DNA of 64,000 nucleotides from Sulfidibacterium sp964456625 (GCA_964456625.1 CAYWBO010000004.1:1-64000); one strand, 5' to 3'. Positions 33,062 to 42,480 are shown, counted from the first letter of the stretch. Notes: generated from the letters alone by a model not told the origin. Translations and numbers: made by a program.

Positions 33062-34708
33062 CTATTCTTTGATGAATTTACTGGAAAATACTTCTTCACC
33101 ATGCTTGACCCTTAATAGATATATTCCCTTTGTGTATCCAGAAAGGTCTATCGTAAATTTTGGCGATCTAATTTTTGATTTAAATAAAAGCTTCCCCTCG
33201 AAATTAAATACAGTCAACACCAAATTATCATCAAACGGGCTGATTGTCACGTTCAGGTAGTTGTGCGCCGGATTTGGAAAAACGGAAAGCTGTGGCTTTT
33301 CCGTAATAGTTTCAACCCCCGTAGAAACAGTATCACAAATTGATGGATACGTAGGATTTTGTTCGATCGGTTGTCCGGGGGTCAGATCTCTTCCTGTTAG
33401 TCCAGGAAAATCCGGTGGTACAAATGTACATCTGAAAACTGGATTGGCGGCAGGGATGCTTCCCTGGCTCACAGCGGTATCATGGCTTATGGGATTGGTG
33501 TACTTCCAAACTATGTTTTTCGCGCTGTCTATTTCGAAAAAGACGCCCAAAGCACCGGAACAAATAAGCATGGAGCCGTTACTTAAAACCTGAACCCCTC
33601 CAATATTTTCGCTGTATAAATCCGCAGGGATATTATAGGTCCAGTATTCTTCCTTCGGCAGATAAGGAGTGGTATCATTATCAAGTGTATAAGTACCTGA
33701 ATCCGTAATCGGAGGATCGATCATATCGATCGATGAATAATTACCTTGCGGCCTCCCGTTCCCATTATTGAATACAATAATTTTTCCGGCATTGGGCAGA
33801 CCCGGTTTAATCCAATGGGCATCGTGCTGCAGGAAGAATTTCTGATCGGAAGCGGTGCCCCGGTTGTAAGCCGCAGGATTGCCCCAGCGATAGAGCAGAT
33901 CTCCCCCCTTCCCATATTTTCCACCCGAATGAGATGCAGCCTGTGCTGTAGTGGTACTGTGATCGATCACCCAAATCTCATTAAAATTGTGAACACTAAG
34001 CATTATCTGATCAGTCACAGGATTGTAATCTATCGCATTGATGTGCAACCATTCGGGGCGACTGAATTTCGGGTCGTACAAATAATTGATGTTTACCAAT
34101 TCGGGATGTCTTGAAATGGTATCATAATTGGGTTTTGTAGGATCAAAATCCTGGTTAAGGTGATCCCAGACATTCCACTGCCAGACAATTTTTGCCGAAT
34201 CAGTGCCAATCGGTTTCAGCTCGACTATTTTTTCAAACCTGATATCTGTATTCAATTTAGCCGGATCTCTTCCCAAACTTAGTGCAAAAGCCCTTGATTC
34301 TATTTGCCAGACAATGGCCAGGACATCTCCGTTTGGCATGGGAGCAATATCGTGATGCGCTAATTGGGTAGAATCAGAAATTACATAGTGCCAGAGCAAA
34401 TTGCTGTTCCAGTCAACCAGTTCAATCCGGCCTCCCCCCCCTCCACCGGCGTTAAATGCAGGGTTTATAATGTGTTCTGTCCTCAAAATATTTCCATCAG
34501 GCAAAAAATATGCTACAGCTCCAGGATAGTAGAAGCGATCCCATTCGTGGACTTTTCTTCCGCATTTGTCTATAAGAAAAGTGGCCTTACCGGTCATGGG
34601 CGCAAAAAAAACATATCCGGGTGTATTATTCGGTTTGTACTGTTGAAGCCCTACTGTTTGACCAATGGCAATTTCCGGAATAAGCAGCAAAAAGAGTAGG
34701 TACTTCAT
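33062..34708 (-). CDS. Aryl-sulfate sulfotransferase-like secreted protein with T9SS sorting domain
   Basis: 548 residues from the ATG at 34706-34708. Signal peptide MKYLLFLLLIPEIAIG. The body is a beta-propeller of the arylsulfotransferase type, with His motifs QLAHHDIAPMPNGDVLAI, WLHINAIDYNPVTDQIMLS and FLQHDAHWIKPG that match positions of catalytic and ring His in that family. The C-terminus is a type A T9SS domain (VFPNPAHNYLNVTI...GIYLLRVKHG), so it is surface-delivered rather than periplasmic like AssT. An internal Gly6 stretch is coded by a G8 homopolymer (34434-34441). It may move sulfate between phenolic esters; activity is unproven. Confidence 0.82.
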   Translation of the reverse strand: MKYLLFLLLIPEIAIGQTVGLQQYKPNNTPGYVFFAPMTGKATFLIDKCGRKVHEWDRFYYPGAVAYFLPDGNILRTEHIINPAFNAGGGGGGRIELVDWNSNLLWHYVISDSTQLAHHDIAPMPNGDVLAIVWQIESRAFALSLGRDPAKLNTDIRFEKIVELKPIGTDSAKIVWQWNVWDHLNQDFDPTKPNYDTISRHPELVNINYLYDPKFSRPEWLHINAIDYNPVTDQIMLSVHNFNEIWVIDHSTTTAQAASHSGGKYGKGGDLLYRWGNPAAYNRGTASDQKFFLQHDAHWIKPGLPNAGKIIVFNNGNGRPQGNYSSIDMIDPPITDSGTYTLDNDTTPYLPKEEYWTYNIPADLYSENIGGVQVLSNGSMLICSGALGVFFEIDSAKNIVWKYTNPISHDTAVSQGSIPAANPVFRCTFVPPDFPGLTGRDLTPGQPIEQNPTYPSICDTVSTGVETITEKPQLSVFPNPAHNYLNVTISPFDDNLVLTVFNFEGKLLFKSKIRSPKFTIDLSGYTKGIYLLRVKHGEEVFSSKFIKE

Positions 34709-34801
34709 GTATTTTGGTTGTAAGTTTTGATGAAAGGTCATGTCTTTCATTTTAAATTATTTATCGGTCAAATCCTGTTTATCTGTTATAACAAAAAAAA
34801 T

Positions 34802-34809
34802 CAAAAATA
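34802..34809 (-). promoter_or_regulatory. -7 element of sulfotransferase-like gene
   Basis: TATTTTTG on the minus strand matches TAnnTTTG, about 95 bp before the chosen ATG. No clear -33. Confidence 0.35.
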
Positions 34810-35061
34810 ACAAAAAGTATCTTTGATAAAGAACTGTAAATGATATGGTTACCAAAAAACAATCCGGAAATTGGGTAGACAAAGTTAAAAGAATTTTCGG
34901 TAACTGCCCTACATCAAAATGATTTCTCAGTAAAAAATTTATGAAAAATATTTTTCGGACTGCAGAAACAAAAATTTCAACAGTGTTTTTATTCGGCCTG
35001 ATTCAAAAAGTCCCTGGTTTGTTACGGGTATTGGCGAAAACCATTCATATCAGCTATCGTC

Positions 35062-35095
35062 AAAAAAAGGGGTCGCCTCAAATTGAGACGCCCCC
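35062..35095 (-). terminator. Terminator of susC-susD pair 3
   Basis: On the minus strand a GC-rich stem of about 12 bp (one mismatch, one wobble) ends in CCCC followed by a T7 tract (35062-35068). It is 30 bp after the susD stop. Confidence 0.9.
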
Positions 35096-35124
35096 TTCAA
35101 AGTTATTAGAAAAAACTATTAGTA

Positions 35125-36501
35125 TTAGTATCCCTGATTCTGTACCATATTTGAATTCGCATGAATTTCAGCGATCGGAATCGGAAAAGCATAATTATAG
35201 TCACCGTAATGAACAGTACCCATAGTCTGGTGAATCGGGTCCACCAAAGGAATATCACTGTGAGTACGGCAAAGGTCATCAAAACGGAAACCTTCAAAGC
35301 AGAGTTCCCGGCGTCTTTCCTGCAAAATATTAGCTTCATTTGCTACCGTATACGCATTGGCCAAACGATTTGCAGTTATTTTATTTAATTGCGTCAAAGC
35401 GCCGGAAGCATCACCTGTCTGAAAAAGTGCTTCAGCATAATTCAAAATCACTTCCTCGTAACGGATCAATGGAATATCATAATCAAAGTTCAGATTGGTA
35501 GGATATTTACCCATATTCCTCAATTTACCACTTCCGTCATAAGCGATCATGTCGGCAGCAGCCCTGACATCCGTTGCATCAAAAATGGTCAGCAAATTGT
35601 CTAGAGCCTGAACGTCGCCGTAGCTACTGCCTCGATACATGTAGGACAACCCGTTGATACCCTGATTATCAGTTGAACTTTCAGCCAGCTCAAAAATAAT
35701 GTTGGGAGAACTGGTATTTGTAAACGTAGCTGCATAATTAGCAGGTGTTGCTATGGAATAGGCGCCTGAATTTATAACGGCTTCACAAGCAGTTTTACAA
35801 GCTGCATAATCTCCGAAATACAAATCAACCCGTGACTGCAACGCATAAACGGCATAAGTGGTCACATATTCTGCTGAACCGTTTTCAGAAGCAGACATCA
35901 TAGACAAAGCCATATTCAGGTCAGCATTGATGGAATCATGAACCTGTGCCACGGTATTACGTGCTGGAGTGATATCAGCACCTTTGTATGTGGTCACATA
36001 AGGAACACCCAAATCGTTGCCACCCGTAACATTTTCTTCTCCGTAAAGCTTCAGAAGATCAAAATGTACCAGCGCACGGAGTGCATAAGCCTCACCAATA
36101 ACATTTTTAACGGCGGTTGCATCTCCCGTCAGTTTAGACGGATCCTGCGAAATGATAATGTTCAGGTTCGCAATAGTGGAATACATTTGCAGCCAGGTAT
36201 CATGCGCATAAGCATCGTTATATCCCATATCCATTGCAGCAGGAGTTAAGAAGCGACCGGAATTTCCGTTGGAAAAACAGTTGTCAGAACGTACTTCGCC
36301 AAAGATAATATAGTCTCTTCCATAGTAGGTATAATAGGTCATCTTATTCAAAGCGCCGTTCAAAAGGCCCTGAAGGTCGCTCAGAGAAGTAACACTATAC
36401 GGTTTCTGCTGTGCCAGTGTCGGGTCTAACGAAGATTTGCTGCAGGAGAAAAAGCCGGCCACAAGCACAACCAGTAATATTGAATTTAGAATCTTTTTCA
36501 T
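35125..36501 (-). CDS. SusD-like nutrient-binding lipoprotein, pair 3
   Basis: 458 residues. Lipobox FFSC (Cys20). RagB/SusD features are SLSDLQGLLNGALNKM, YGRDYIIFGEVRSDNCF, NVIGEAYALRALVHFDLLKLYG and the C-terminal QERRRELCFEGFRFDDLCR with FPIPIAEIHANSNMVQNQGY. It belongs to the classical SusD group, distinct from the SusD_2-type copies at 22772 and 27967. It begins 3 bp after susC pair 3, so the two are tightly coupled. Confidence 0.94.
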   Translation of the reverse strand: MKKILNSILLVVLVAGFFSCSKSSLDPTLAQQKPYSVTSLSDLQGLLNGALNKMTYYTYYGRDYIIFGEVRSDNCFSNGNSGRFLTPAAMDMGYNDAYAHDTWLQMYSTIANLNIIISQDPSKLTGDATAVKNVIGEAYALRALVHFDLLKLYGEENVTGGNDLGVPYVTTYKGADITPARNTVAQVHDSINADLNMALSMMSASENGSAEYVTTYAVYALQSRVDLYFGDYAACKTACEAVINSGAYSIATPANYAATFTNTSSPNIIFELAESSTDNQGINGLSYMYRGSSYGDVQALDNLLTIFDATDVRAAADMIAYDGSGKLRNMGKYPTNLNFDYDIPLIRYEEVILNYAEALFQTGDASGALTQLNKITANRLANAYTVANEANILQERRRELCFEGFRFDDLCRTHSDIPLVDPIHQTMGTVHYGDYNYAFPIPIAEIHANSNMVQNQGY

Positions 36502-36504
36502 GTT

Positions 36505-39500
36505 TTAAAATTTTAAATTTACACCAAAAACAACTGATTTTACCGGCGGAGTGGTTAACATAGTAAAACCGTCGGCACCGACTTCCGGGTCATATTTCAA
36601 TCGCTTGTCTTTTACCCAGGTCCAGATATTGCTTCCCCTCACGTAAACAGTAGCACCATCGAATTTAACCTTCGACAGATATCTCTTCGGTACGTTATAA
36701 CCAATGGTTAGCCCTTTCAAACGGATATAATTATCTGAATACAGGAAACGGGTGGATGTTCTTGAAGCATTACTGGAAGTGTTGTAAACCATTTTAGGTA
36801 CATCCGTAACCTGTCCCGGTGTTGTCCAGGCATTCGTCAGTTCTGATACTCCATTGAAATATAAGGTAGTGTAGAGGTCATTATTATTGGTATAAAATGA
36901 CCAATCCTGATAGATTTTATTTCCGCCGGAGAAATAAAAACTGGCATCCACAAAGAAACCTCTGTAATCAATATGCGTGGACAACCCGCCGGTGTAAGTC
37001 GGCAGCGCACTTCCGCCCTGATAAGCTTTGGCTGCAGCATAGTAGTTGGTTGTGGTGGCACCACTCTTTCCGTCTACATACCACAGCGCATCACCGGTTG
37101 CAGGATCTACGCCTGCGTATTTCTGCATATACCATGCATAAATAGGATGTCCTACCTGTACTTTACGAGAGCCGGTTTCGATGTCAATATCTTTACCGGA
37201 AGCATCTTTTGCCAAAGCAGTAACTTCGTTGTTAACTGTTGCAAAATTAGCTGTTACAGACCAGTTCAGGTTTTTCGAACGAATAAGGTCAACAGATAAT
37301 GTAGCTTCAATTCCCTTATTAACAACTGCTCCTGAGTTTTCATTCTGTGAGGTGAAACCCGTAGTCATAGACAAGGGTACATTTTGCAACAGGTCGAAAG
37401 TTTTTTTATGATAATAAGCAAATGTACCGTTGATTCTATTATTCCAGACAGTAAAGTCAAATCCAACGTCCAGGGTTTTATTCTTTTCCCAGGTCAGATT
37501 ACTGTTTCCAAACTGGCTCGGATAGATTGCTCCGTTGCCAGCATAAGCGGCATCGTAGGAGAAAATATCCTGATACTGGTTCAGATTGATGGCTGAGTTA
37601 CCACTCAGGCCATAAGAACCTCTCAGTTTTAACATATTGATAAACTTGATATTTTTGAGGAACGATTCCTGGCTGATGTTCCAGGCGGCACCCACAGCAT
37701 AGAAATTACCAAAACGTCTGGCAGCTGCAAAACGTGAGGATCCCTCATACCTGTATGTCAAATCAAGGATGTATTTACCGAGGTAGTTGTAGTTGATCAT
37801 ACCCAGGTAGGACAAGTTTGACCAGTCGTAGTAAGAAGCCGTGGCCTGCCAGTTTGCACTGGTACTGGCCAGGGTAGTCAAACCAAGAGCGGCAAAGTTT
37901 TCTCCATAACCATACAGATAGTTTTCCTTGTTCTTCTGGTATTCCATCAGCACTTTGAAAGAAATCATATGATCGTGATAGCGCAGTGTATAATCCAGAG
38001 AGTTCTGGGTAACGATGTTGTAGTTTCTGTCAATAGAATTCTCTGCATAACCATTTGAACTGGCTCCGTCGCCATACAGCGGGTTGTCATAGGTTTTATA
38101 ATTAGTAAGGGTATAATCCAAACTAATTAAGGTTTTAAATTTTAAGTCCTTCAGGATAGAGTATTCCAGAAATGAATTACTAATCGCACGGGTCAGATCG
38201 TTGTATGCAATATTATTTTTTGCAATGTACAACGGGTTAAATCCACCGCCATTAATATTTGTAATATTGATCGTACCATCAGAATTATACGGCTGATCCC
38301 ACGGACTCATAAAAAACTTAGCCAAGTTCGGATTGGCATAATAAGCACTTTGCTCCAGATAAGCATTCTGGTGCGTATTGGAAACGATGTTACTGGTTGA
38401 GAATTTGAGTTTTTTCGTCAGATTTCTGTTGTAATTCAAGGTAGCAGAAAATCTTTTAAAGTCACTACCAATCACCGTAGCTTCGGTTTTGTCATATCCA
38501 ACAGAAGCATAGAACGAAGAAAGTTTATCACCGCCTGATGCCGAGAAATTATAACTTTTCACCGGAGCGTTTTTATTGGTAACTGCGTTTGCCCAGTCAG
38601 CGTTTTTTCCATCCCAGTTTTGTAGCAAACCGTAGTCCAGATCATACTGGGTAACAAAATCCATAGCCTGAGCACGGGTAAAACCATAATTTGCACCATA
38701 CGTATTGTAAACACCGTCCAGGAAGAGTTTGGCTCTCTGGTCACCCGTCAAAGCTACCTCTCCTTGTACTGCGTTATTTTGATACCCCATGTAAGCAGCG
38801 AAATTAAAGACAGTTTTAGTATCCATTCTTCCTTGCTTGGTGGTGATCACAATGACACCGTTTGAACCACGGGCACCATAAGCAGCCGTAGCAGAAGCGT
38901 CTTTTAAAACGGTAATGCTGGCAATATCATCACTGTTGATGGAAGCCAGTTCACTTAAGGAACTGTATGAACTGCTCCCCGAGAAGTTTCCGCTTACCAC
39001 GGGAACACCATCCACAACTATCAAAGGCTGATTTCCTGCGGTGATAGAACCCACCCCGCGGATCCGAATATCAGCAACAGAACCAGGAGTACCTGATGAA
39101 GATGAAATTTCAAGACCAGCCACTTTTCCCTGCAAAGCCTGGTCGGGGCTTGCAACCGGAACCTGATCAATAGCAGCTCCGCTTACCTGGACTACGGAAC
39201 CTGTCAATTCGTTTTTCCCTTTGGTGGTATACCCCATCACGACGACCTCGCTAAGGCCTTTCGTTTCGGATGAAAGCACAACATTGATAACTTTTTTTCC
39301 ACCAATGTTAATTTCTTGGGTTTTCATACCAACAAAAGAGAAAACCAACACTTTGGCTTCTGGTCCAACATTCAGTGTATAATTACCATTCACATCTGTG
39401 ATGGTCCCTTCACTAGTTCCTTGCACTCTGATGGTAACTCCAGGTAACTTAGAACCATCGTCAGAACTTGTAACAGTACCACTGATGGTCCTGGTCTGTG

Positions 39501-39561
39501 CAAACGCGAAATTCATGCCTGCAACGAGCAGCACCAAAAGTGCAATTGTAAATTTTCTCAT
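36505..39561 (-). CDS. SusC-like TonB-dependent transporter, pair 3
   Basis: 1,018 residues. Signal peptide MRKFTIALLVLLVAGMNFAF. It has the regulatory-like N-domain (RTISGTVTSSDDGSKLPGVT), plug with PDQALQGKVAGLEISSSSG, NQPLIVVDGVPV and LKDASATAAYGARGSNGVIV, and a barrel ending LKF. Its first 100 residues are close to those of the duplicated SusC, but the rest has diverged, pointing to an older paralogue with another substrate. Upstream lie a perfect -7 box and phased 10-bp repeats. Confidence 0.95.
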   Translation of the reverse strand: MRKFTIALLVLLVAGMNFAFAQTRTISGTVTSSDDGSKLPGVTIRVQGTSEGTITDVNGNYTLNVGPEAKVLVFSFVGMKTQEINIGGKKVINVVLSSETKGLSEVVVMGYTTKGKNELTGSVVQVSGAAIDQVPVASPDQALQGKVAGLEISSSSGTPGSVADIRIRGVGSITAGNQPLIVVDGVPVVSGNFSGSSSYSSLSELASINSDDIASITVLKDASATAAYGARGSNGVIVITTKQGRMDTKTVFNFAAYMGYQNNAVQGEVALTGDQRAKLFLDGVYNTYGANYGFTRAQAMDFVTQYDLDYGLLQNWDGKNADWANAVTNKNAPVKSYNFSASGGDKLSSFYASVGYDKTEATVIGSDFKRFSATLNYNRNLTKKLKFSTSNIVSNTHQNAYLEQSAYYANPNLAKFFMSPWDQPYNSDGTINITNINGGGFNPLYIAKNNIAYNDLTRAISNSFLEYSILKDLKFKTLISLDYTLTNYKTYDNPLYGDGASSNGYAENSIDRNYNIVTQNSLDYTLRYHDHMISFKVLMEYQKNKENYLYGYGENFAALGLTTLASTSANWQATASYYDWSNLSYLGMINYNYLGKYILDLTYRYEGSSRFAAARRFGNFYAVGAAWNISQESFLKNIKFINMLKLRGSYGLSGNSAINLNQYQDIFSYDAAYAGNGAIYPSQFGNSNLTWEKNKTLDVGFDFTVWNNRINGTFAYYHKKTFDLLQNVPLSMTTGFTSQNENSGAVVNKGIEATLSVDLIRSKNLNWSVTANFATVNNEVTALAKDASGKDIDIETGSRKVQVGHPIYAWYMQKYAGVDPATGDALWYVDGKSGATTTNYYAAAKAYQGGSALPTYTGGLSTHIDYRGFFVDASFYFSGGNKIYQDWSFYTNNNDLYTTLYFNGVSELTNAWTTPGQVTDVPKMVYNTSSNASRTSTRFLYSDNYIRLKGLTIGYNVPKRYLSKVKFDGATVYVRGSNIWTWVKDKRLKYDPEVGADGFTMLTTPPVKSVVFGVNLKF

Positions 39562-39891
39562 AATGATAAATTTTAGTTAATAAAAAATTAATTGAGAATT
39601 AAATTGAACGTCAAATATAATAACTTTACTTAACTTTCTTTAACTTTCTTTAACATGAATGAAGAAAAATTTTTATGGTATTTGTAACCAGTTGTTTTTA
39701 AATAAGATGCAATGTGCATTCAATCTAAACAAGGGCACGCAAATCATGAAATTTGCCGATTATACTTCCAAACAGGGGCTATTGTCGCAAAACTAACAAT
39801 AAAAAAGAGGCATTTAATTTGTAAATACTCTGAGGAAAACAGTGCTGTAAAAGACGGAAACCAATTACTTAGCGAACTAAAATGGCGCTTT
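39562..39891. other. Intergenic region upstream of susC pair 3
   Basis: 330 bp. The first 95 bp contain the susC promoter and phased repeats (see 39612-39654). From 39655 to 39891 I see only AT-rich sequence and short frames without features. Confidence 0.55.
39612..39654 (-). promoter_or_regulatory. susC pair 3 promoter with phased 10-bp repeats
   Basis: On the minus strand TATATTTG (39612-39619) is a perfect -7 element. Directly upstream come three 10-bp units: GTTAAAGAAA twice and GTTAAGTAAA, then a further GTTA adjoining the -7 box. All GTTA cores lie on one helical face through the -33 region. This looks like a multi-site activator target or an intrinsically curved element. Confidence 0.5.
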
Positions 39892-40329
39892 TTATCGCAT
39901 CAGTGAAAGATGTTTGTAATAAAAATAAACGAAGAAAAAACTTAAGCTTAATTGGAAAAACGGGAATGGAAAGTGCGGAATAAACAGTTCGGGTATTATT
40001 AACAATATCAACTGGGAGAGTACATAGAGATGAAACCCGCTTTTTTTCAAATTCCACATGAGAAAAGCGCCTGCAAATGCAAGGCCTGAAAAAACACCCT
40101 GAAAAAGAAAATAGAGCCTGTTGAGATTAAAAATAAAAGAGAAGTCCATTTTGGTCCCCAGGAAATCCATATTGGGATGGCTGGCAAAAAGGGTCCTAAA
40201 CTGATCGAACATCAGGTAAATAACTGTGTTGGAAAACAATGTAAGACCACTGCCGACAAATGTAAGAATGCATAAAATGGTGAGCAGTAAAGGTCTTTTT
40301 TGGTCTTGTTCCATCTGATCTAGTCCCAT
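39892..40329 (-). CDS. Small membrane protein, unknown family
   Basis: 145 residues with four hydrophobic segments (about 13-38, 60-85, 86-101 and 104-140), rich in Phe and Leu, with no charged catalytic motif. The N-terminus is acidic and polar. I do not recognise a named family; similar four-helix proteins are common in Bacteroidota. It is monocistronic, with a near-consensus promoter (TTG, 17 bp, TAATTTCG) ahead. Alternative start at the second Met (40314). Confidence 0.6.
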   Translation of the reverse strand: MGLDQMEQDQKRPLLLTILCILTFVGSGLTLFSNTVIYLMFDQFRTLFASHPNMDFLGTKMDFSFIFNLNRLYFLFQGVFSGLAFAGAFLMWNLKKSGFHLYVLSQLILLIIPELFIPHFPFPFFQLSLSFFFVYFYYKHLSLMR

Positions 40330-40353
40330 CGCTTTAATTTTTATTTAGCTCGG

Positions 40354-40361
40354 CGAAATTA
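40354..40361 (-). promoter_or_regulatory. -7 element of small membrane protein gene
   Basis: TAATTTCG on the minus strand, 7 of 8 consensus positions, with a TTG 17 bp upstream. Confidence 0.35.
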
Positions 40362-40574
40362 CACAAATTTGAATTTTTCAAGGTCCTTATATTCCAGTAA
40401 AACTTTAAAAGTAGACAAAGCACAGAAAATACCAAAAATCACAAAACCACAATTTCCACACGTGCCGGACCGGATCCAAATTTTATAATTTACTAGTCCT
40501 CCCTTGCGGGATAACTGTTTGATTTTCTAAACTTTTTTTAAAGTCCTTTAACACTTCATTTCGAATCACAAAAC

Positions 40575-40582
40575 TACTTTTG
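40575..40582 (+). promoter_or_regulatory. -7 element of orphan T9SS-domain gene
   Basis: TACTTTTG matches the consensus exactly, 18 bp before the ATG at 40601. It overlaps an upstream TTG that would otherwise open the frame, so that start is excluded. Confidence 0.5.
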
Positions 40583-40600
40583 TATGGAGATATTAAAATC

Positions 40601-41074
40601 ATGAAGACATTTATGAAAAACATATTACGCGCTATTCAAATGACACTGTTAGGACTCCTGATCACAGTGCCATTCACACTTTCTGCCTTGAACAATGCAA
40701 AGCAACCCAATCTGAATATGGCGATCCAACCTCTGGAAACCGGCCTCAAAGGAGATTCTTCGGAAACATCTATAACGAATGCCTATAAAGACACTGGTGA
40801 TACGAACACCCCCCGGATTCAGTTTTCGAATCCATTTCCGAACCCGGCTTCCTCATTTGTAAAGATCAACTATAAATTTCCTTCGATCAATGATAACGGT
40901 GAACTCAGGATCATGGACCTCACGGGAAAGACTGTGATAACCTATCCCCTTGAAGGGTCAAACAACACACTACGGATTAACGTCAGTGATCTGACACGAG
41001 GACTCTATTTCTGTACGATCTATTACAAAGGACAATTGATAAAGAGCAATAAATTAATTGTGAGCAACCAATAA
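40601..41074 (+). CDS. Short secreted protein that is mainly a T9SS C-terminal domain
   Basis: 157 residues. A signal-like hydrophobic segment (about 9-30) is followed by a low-complexity linker of about 45 residues. The rest (about 75-157) is a type A sorting domain: NPFPNPASSFVKINY, GELRIMDLTGKTVI, DLTRGLYFCTIYYKGQLIKS. There is almost no room for a passenger. Such carrier-free proteins could be processed sorting signals, decoys for the type IX translocon, or small surface proteins. It is monocistronic and convergent with metK across a shared terminator. Confidence 0.8.
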   Translation: MKTFMKNILRAIQMTLLGLLITVPFTLSALNNAKQPNLNMAIQPLETGLKGDSSETSITNAYKDTGDTNTPRIQFSNPFPNPASSFVKINYKFPSINDNGELRIMDLTGKTVITYPLEGSNNTLRINVSDLTRGLYFCTIYYKGQLIKSNKLIVSNQ

Positions 41075-41089
41075 TACATTTTGTTAAGA

Positions 41090-41126
41090 AAGTAAAAGGG
41101 CGGGAAAATTTCCCGCCCTTTTACTT
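41090..41126. terminator. Bidirectional terminator between T9SS-domain gene and metK
   Basis: Eighteen-base arms (41090-41107 and 41109-41126) with core AAAAGGGCGGGAAA are perfectly complementary, flanked by A and T runs suitable for both strands. It starts 16 bp after one stop and ends 4 bp before the other. Confidence 0.88.
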
Positions 41127-41129
41127 TTA

Positions 41130-42422
41130 TTAAAGACCAAAGGCCGCTTTTACTTTGTCGACATAATCAAGCTCTTCCCAGGCGAAAAACTTAACAGGTT
41201 TTTTATAAATCTTCCGACCATTTTGCTCATCTTTCAGGGAAGTAGTTTCGTCCTGATAAAATACCTCCACGTCTTCAGTATACGGATCCCTTCCGAAATG
41301 TCCATAGGAAGCCGTCTTTTCAAAAACAGGATTCTTCAATCCGAATCGCTTCACAATAGCATAAGGATGCATATCAAAGATCTTGACTGCGACATCAGCA
41401 ATTTCTCCGTCATTCAGGATCTTACCTTCTTTATTCTTTACTTTGGCCGTACCGTATGTATTTACATTAAAGCCCACAGGTTCACTCACACCGATGGCGT
41501 AGGCAACCTGAACCAGAATCTTATCTGCCACGCCGGCGGCTACCAGGTTCTTGGCAATGTGGCGGGTTGCATAGGCTGCAGAACGATCCACTTTCGATGA
41601 ATCTTTACCCGAGAAAGCACCACCACCATGTGCTCCATGACCACCGTACGTATCGACAATAATTTTGCGGCCCGTAAGCCCTGTATCTCCATGGGGGCCA
41701 CCGATCACAAATTTTCCGGTTGGATTTGCATACAGCTTGTAATGATCAAACAGGTACTCCGGATAATTCTTTTTAACCCTGGGGATCAGATATTCCTCGA
41801 TATCTGCCTTGATTTTCTTCTGCATTGCCTCCTCGGTATCAAACTCATCATGCTGGGTAGAAATCACAAGTGCATCAATCCTCAACGGCGTATCGTCATC
41901 ACCGTATTCCAGTGTAACCTGTGATTTTGAATCCGGGCGAAGATAAGTCATCACCTTGCCTTCACGGCGGATCTTGGCCAGTTCCAATAAAAGCTCATGG
42001 GCTATTTGTGTTGTCAGCGGCATATAACTCGATGTTTCCCTCGTGGCATAACCAAACATCATCCCCTGGTCACCGGCCCCCTGATCTTCCTCCCTGGCTC
42101 TTTCAACTCCCTGATTGATATCAGCAGACTGTTCATGCACTGCAGAAATCACCGCACAGGATTTGCTGTCGAACTGATACTCGGCTTTGGTATATCCGAT
42201 TCTCTCAATAGTATTACGCGCTATACTCTGCAAATCAACGTATGCGTTGGTTTTTACTTCACCGGCCACAACAACCAATCCGGTACTTACAAGGGTTTCA
42301 CAAGCTACTTTCGATTGCGGATCCTGCCTCAACATCTCATCCAGAACGGCATCAGAAATCTGATCAGATACTTTATCCGGATGGCCTTCGGAAACAGATT
42401 CCGAGGTAAATAAATATGACAT
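41130..42422 (-). CDS. metK: S-adenosylmethionine synthetase
   Basis: 430 residues, the length usual in this phylum. Diagnostic motifs are SESVSEGHPDKVSDQISDAVL at the N-terminus (methionine and ATP sites), GDQGMMFGYATRET, and GAHGGGAFSGKDSSKVDRSA, the metal and phosphate-binding loop. It makes S-adenosylmethionine from ATP and methionine in the cytoplasm. It is preceded by a leader of about 130 nt that contains a SAM-II/SAM-V-like riboswitch, so it is probably feedback controlled by its product. Confidence 0.97.
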   Translation of the reverse strand: MSYLFTSESVSEGHPDKVSDQISDAVLDEMLRQDPQSKVACETLVSTGLVVVAGEVKTNAYVDLQSIARNTIERIGYTKAEYQFDSKSCAVISAVHEQSADINQGVERAREEDQGAGDQGMMFGYATRETSSYMPLTTQIAHELLLELAKIRREGKVMTYLRPDSKSQVTLEYGDDDTPLRIDALVISTQHDEFDTEEAMQKKIKADIEEYLIPRVKKNYPEYLFDHYKLYANPTGKFVIGGPHGDTGLTGRKIIVDTYGGHGAHGGGAFSGKDSSKVDRSAAYATRHIAKNLVAAGVADKILVQVAYAIGVSEPVGFNVNTYGTAKVKNKEGKILNDGEIADVAVKIFDMHPYAIVKRFGLKNPVFEKTASYGHFGRDPYTEDVEVFYQDETTSLKDEQNGRKIYKKPVKFFAWEELDYVDKVKAAFGL

Positions 42423-42480
42423 AATTTAATTAGTTGAATTAAACACTAAAAAGGAAGTTGGTTGATTGGCAGGTAAAAAA

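Larger units (their letters stand above)
34709..35124. other. Intergenic region between susD 3 and sulfotransferase-like gene
   Basis: 416 bp. It holds the sulfotransferase-like gene's likely -7 box at 34802-34809 and the susD terminator at 35062-35095. A 94-codon frame on the plus strand runs through the terminator and into antisense susD, so I do not count it. Nothing else is evident. Confidence 0.6.

Noticed and set aside
32830..33102. Short frames on both strands between susC copy 2 and the sulfotransferase-like gene
   Set aside because: No domain, no ribosome site; the minus-strand one overlaps the sulfotransferase-like C-terminus in another frame.
34941..35225. 94-codon plus-strand frame near susD pair 3
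   Set aside because: It runs through the susD terminator stem and into antisense of susD; no ribosome site or domain.
39712..39906. 64-codon plus-strand frame upstream of susC pair 3
   Set aside because: Short, low-complexity, overlaps the end of the membrane protein gene on the other strand; no support.
42443..42449. ACACTAA in the metK leader as a further copy of the starch-locus motif
   Set aside because: Only seven bases match, the context is AT-rich and the gene is unrelated; treated as background and as a caution for the short matches near susC.
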